Source of the DNA: Aldehydirespirator sp965221185
Lineage (GTDB): Bacteria > Actinomycetota > Acidimicrobiia > Acidimicrobiales > Aldehydirespiratoraceae
Direction of reading: 5' to 3'
Assembly: GCA_965221185.1 (NCBI GenBank)
Contig: OZ244866.1
Span: 1,860,001-1,924,000, forward strand
DNA: 64,000 nt
Shown here: in pieces, positions 61,392 to 64,000 of the stretch
How positions within the stretch are numbered: position 1 is the first letter of the stretch
How the letters are laid out: each line of letters opens with the position of its first letter
The notes under the pieces: generated by a model
The model's input: the letters and a program-made list of their open reading frames with translations, nothing else
Told to the model about the DNA's origin: nothing
Databases searched by the model: none
Position numbers and translations under genes: made by a program

Positions 61392-62137
61392 TATTCCTCG
61401 GGCGGGGCGTCGGTCGGGTCGACGTCGGTTTCCGGCCCGGTGGAGATCAAGTTCCCCGCCGATGCCCCGAACGCCGTCTGGAGGCGGCCCTCGGGCGGCG
61501 GTGGCACCTCGGCACCGAGAGGTACTCGAGCGAACGTGAACGCCTCAAGGTCGCCGAGCAGGCGGACGTCGGTGAAGTCGTCGGTGTATTCCTCGGCCGC
61601 CTCGTAGATGTCGGCGAGCCCGCTGACGGGCTCATCGGCGTCGGCGGCGTCGGGATCGATCCGGGTGAAGCGCACGGTCCGGATCACGGTCGGCTCGCCG
61701 TTGCAGTCCGATCCCGCTTCGAGCACGCCGATGCCGGGGCCGCTGATCTCGTCGTCGCTGATCCTCACCCCCATGGACTCGAAGAACACGTCGAGCCGGG
61801 CGTCGTCTCCCGCGGCGGAGCTGTTCCACGGGTGGATGTGGATCACCCCGTCCTGATGCGAGTGGATCCCGTCGGGATCGGCGGCGCTGGTGAAGGCAGG
61901 CAGGAACCGGTCGCAGTCGTAGACTGCGTATGCCGAATGCCAGTGGTCGTTGCCCACTCGGGGCGCCGCGGCCGGGGGCCGCGACGACCGGGCGAAGACC
62001 ACCAGCACCACGCCGAGAACCACCACGGCCGCCAGCACGAGCGGGAAGCCCAGCTGCCGCCGCTCGCTGGCGCCCTTCGACGCGGCCGCCGCCCGGGCGG
62101 CTCGCTGGACCTTCTTGGAAGAACTCGGCTGGGCCAC
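61391..62137 (-). CDS. membrane-anchored His-rich protein of unknown function
   Basis: 248 residues. A basic cytoplasmic N-terminus, one membrane helix (FPLVLAAVVVLGVVLVVFA, residues 31-49) and an outer domain. That domain has DHWHSAYAVYDC and GIHSHQDGVIHIHPW, a cluster of six histidines likely to bind metal, then an acidic, Pro-rich tail. I do not recognise a named family. The stop codon overlaps the end of repeat copy E. Confidence 0.68.
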   Translation of the reverse strand: MAQPSSSKKVQRAARAAAASKGASERRQLGFPLVLAAVVVLGVVLVVFARSSRPPAAAPRVGNDHWHSAYAVYDCDRFLPAFTSAADPDGIHSHQDGVIHIHPWNSSAAGDDARLDVFFESMGVRISDDEISGPGIGVLEAGSDCNGEPTVIRTVRFTRIDPDAADADEPVSGLADIYEAAEEYTDDFTDVRLLGDLEAFTFARVPLGAEVPPPPEGRLQTAFGASAGNLISTGPETDVDPTDAPPEE

Positions 62138-62198
62138 GGGCCGTCACGCTATCGGCTCACACCGGAGCCCAGTCGCCCCCGCGGCGACTAGGACGGCA

Positions 62199-63431
62199 TC
62201 AGCGACAGCCCAACTCGGAGAACAGCGCCTCGTAGGCTCCCGCGACCGCCCCGGGAGTCATGCACCCCTCCACATAGGCCCGACCCCGCCGCCCCATGGC
62301 CTCGCGCCGGCGGGGGTCGTCGAGCAGCGCTCCCACCGCGGCGCCGAATGCGTCGCGGTCCCCGGGAGGCACCGCAACACCGCAGCCCGCCTCATCGATC
62401 AGGCGGGGCACCTCCGTGCCCGGATCCACCGACGCCACCACCGGGCGGCCGGCGGCCAGGATCGAGTAGATCTTGGAGGGAACGCTCGAGCGGGCCAGAC
62501 CCTCGCGCAGGACGACCACATGGATGTCAGCCGATGCCAGCACCTCGTCGAGGCGCTCGGCCGGCTGGTATCCGACGAACACCAGATTGTCCAGGCCGGC
62601 CGCCGACGCCTCCAGTGCCCGGCGGGCCGAGCCGTCGCCGTTCACCACGAACACCACATCGTCGCGATGGCGGTATGAGCGGGCCGCGTCCACTACCAGG
62701 TCGAGAGGCTGCGAGAAGCCAACATTGCCGGCGTACATGACCACAGTCCGGTCTCCCAGCCCGTGCTCGGCGCGGTAGGAGGTGCCGCGGCTGCGGGGGC
62801 GGATCCGGGCCGCGTCGGCGAAGTTGGGAATCACCCGCACCGCTCCGGAACGGTTGGCGTCGAGTTTGGCCGCGACGTTGGCCCGCATGTCCTCCGACAG
62901 CACGGTGACGGCGTCGGCACGGTCGTAGGTGAACCGCTCCAAGCGGCGGGCCGCAGCTATCAGGCGCCTGCCGCGGATGGCCCCGGTGTCGACGGCCGCG
63001 TCGGGGAAGATGTCCTGCAGGTTGAACACGAAGGGCGCCCGCCAGCGGCGCGCCGCCGTCCAGCCGGCCAGGCCGAGAGTTATCGGCGGAGACACGGCCA
63101 GCACCGCGTCGGGCCGCGGTCGCGAGGCGGCCGCGGCCGCGGCGGCCAGCACGGTGAAGCCGGCGAAGCCGGCGGCGCGGGCTGCCACGCTGCCCTTCGC
63201 CGTCGGGAACGGATGGACCCGGGTGACGCCGACGCCACCCGAGGCGCGGCCGCGGCGCACCAGCCGCCCCCGCCAGCCGGGCTCCACCCGGTGCTGGCGG
63301 TACCAGGGCACGGAGGTCACGACTCGGATCTCGTGGCCCTTGCGGGCCAGCTCAGAGACTATGGCGGTCACGACCTCGCCGGTGGGAGCGACGTCGGGCT
63401 CGTAGTGGGGGCAGAGGACCAGCAGCCTCAT
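62199..63431 (-). CDS. GT4-family glycosyltransferase
   Basis: 410 residues, GT-B fold: LVLCPHYEPDVAPTGEVVTAIVSELARKGHEIRVVT at the N-terminus, VVMYAGNVGFSQPLDLVV at the second domain start, and the SSVPSKIYSILAAGRPVVASVDPGTEVPRLIDEAGCGVAVPPGD donor-binding region. It uses a nucleotide sugar to extend a surface glycan. ATG 63431 overlaps the upstream gene stop (TGATG). Confidence 0.93.
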   Translation of the reverse strand: MRLLVLCPHYEPDVAPTGEVVTAIVSELARKGHEIRVVTSVPWYRQHRVEPGWRGRLVRRGRASGGVGVTRVHPFPTAKGSVAARAAGFAGFTVLAAAAAAASRPRPDAVLAVSPPITLGLAGWTAARRWRAPFVFNLQDIFPDAAVDTGAIRGRRLIAAARRLERFTYDRADAVTVLSEDMRANVAAKLDANRSGAVRVIPNFADAARIRPRSRGTSYRAEHGLGDRTVVMYAGNVGFSQPLDLVVDAARSYRHRDDVVFVVNGDGSARRALEASAAGLDNLVFVGYQPAERLDEVLASADIHVVVLREGLARSSVPSKIYSILAAGRPVVASVDPGTEVPRLIDEAGCGVAVPPGDRDAFGAAVGALLDDPRRREAMGRRGRAYVEGCMTPGAVAGAYEALFSELGCR

Positions 63432-64000
63432 CAGGGCGGTTGCTCCTCGCCGCGGCCGGCCGCGGCCTGCCACGCCTCCAGCAGGCGCCCGGCCGCCAAC
63501 TCGGGAGCAAAATCGGCGGCCCGGACCCGGCCCCGGTCCACCTGCCGGCAGATCCTGGGCGATCCCGACCGCGCCTCGACCAGCGCGTCGACCCATCCGT
63601 CCACGTCATCGGGATCGACGAGCGTGCCACCGTCGCCCAACACCTCCGGCAGCGCGGCCGCGTCGGCCGCGATGACCGGGGTGCCCGACCGCATCGCCTC
63701 CAGCACCGGAAGGCCGAAGCCCTCGTAGCGCGACGGGAAGGCGACGGCGACGGCTGCCGACATCAGCGATGCCAAGCGGGCATCGTCCACCCATCCGAGC
63801 TGCACGACGCCGGGGGTGCGAGCCGCCTGCTCGGCCACCGCGGCGTCGGCGCGGCCCGCGGCCCCGGTGAGCACCAGCAGGGTGTCGCCGTGACGAGCCC
63901 GCACCGCAGCGTAGGCCGCGATCAGCGCTGCATGGTTCTTGTGGGGGTACGTGGCCGCCGGGTACAGCACGAACGGCTGCCCGTCCAACGGCGCCGGCCC
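63431..64000 (-). CDS. GT4-family glycosyltransferase, C-terminal part, 5' end beyond the window
   Basis: The visible 189 codons are the second GT-B domain: FVLYPAATYPHKNHAALIAAYAAV, VVQLGWVDDARLASLMSAAVAVAFPSRYEGFGLPVLEAMRSGTPVIAADAAALPEVLGDGG, including the ExxxxxxxE-like catalytic region. The frame stays open to base 64000, so the start lies outside. It is coupled to the next GT4 gene. Confidence 0.9.
   Translation of the reverse strand, partial: GPAPLDGQPFVLYPAATYPHKNHAALIAAYAAVRARHGDTLLVLTGAAGRADAAVAEQAARTPGVVQLGWVDDARLASLMSAAVAVAFPSRYEGFGLPVLEAMRSGTPVIAADAAALPEVLGDGGTLVDPDDVDGWVDALVEARSGSPRICRQVDRGRVRAADFAPELAAGRLLEAWQAAAGRGEEQPP

Overview
The window is GC-rich, gene-dense chromosomal DNA from a high-GC actinobacterium. 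Several features support this: coenzyme F420 biosynthesis genes (cofD, cofE), two luciferase-like F420 oxidoreductases and a deazaflavin-dependent nitroreductase-type domain; GTG and TTG starts; many GTGA and TGATG gene overlaps; and apparently leaderless promoters. The gene set and the order secA-hpf-comF ... ahcY-manA-PGI/PMI-manB ... cofD-cofE-manC recall mycobacteria, but whiB2 is absent and CofE lacks its usual mycobacterial fusion partner. A lineage such as Acidimicrobiia is an inference I could not test.

Bases 1-4600 look like the edge of a mobile region: a cut-off PIN-like gene, a small winged-helix gene, a complete IS3-family (IS407-type) element with 4-bp target duplications, an HNH nuclease, a P4-type integrase and a MazEF-like toxin-antitoxin pair.

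Bases 4765-8229 hold the most unusual locus. It is a thioredoxin-fold redoxin whose active-site Cys codon is an in-frame TGA followed by a bacterial SECIS-like hairpin, so it is probably a selenoprotein. A CotH-kinase/lamin-tail lipoprotein gene follows 15 nt downstream.

Bases 8275-26056 are accessory metabolism: a short-chain reductase fused to a DDN-type domain, an F420 oxidoreductase, a Rieske oxygenase gene broken by an in-frame TAG, an M24 peptidase, a three-subunit xanthine-dehydrogenase-type molybdoenzyme, prmA, amtB, a DEAD-box helicase, an alcohol dehydrogenase, an acyl-CoA dehydrogenase, and a divergent Lrp regulator/alanine dehydrogenase pair.

Bases 26095-50025 carry housekeeping genes: ftsX, ftsE, prfB, secA, hpf, comF, ahcY, manA, PGI/PMI, a Trm112-like gene, manB and ftsH, interleaved with membrane glycosyltransferases and two lipid/F420-type oxidoreductases. 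Bases 50056-64000 are an envelope-glycan and cofactor block: a large membrane GT2 with a DUF5719-like partner, Rmd-like and Gmd enzymes for GDP-6-deoxy-mannose sugars, cofD, cofE, galE, manC and two GT4 enzymes. Together manA, manB, manC, gmd and rmd form a path from fructose-6-phosphate to GDP-D-rhamnose or a similar sugar.

Two themes cross gene borders. A dispersed intergenic repeat occurs in at least five copies (cores near 32320, 43577, 47140, 55427 and 61291), three of them identical over 51 bp. Short tandem duplications sit at gene junctions (ahcY/GT39, cofD/cofE, the end of rmd, and upstream of the reductase at 8961). No rRNA, convincing tRNA or CRISPR array was seen.
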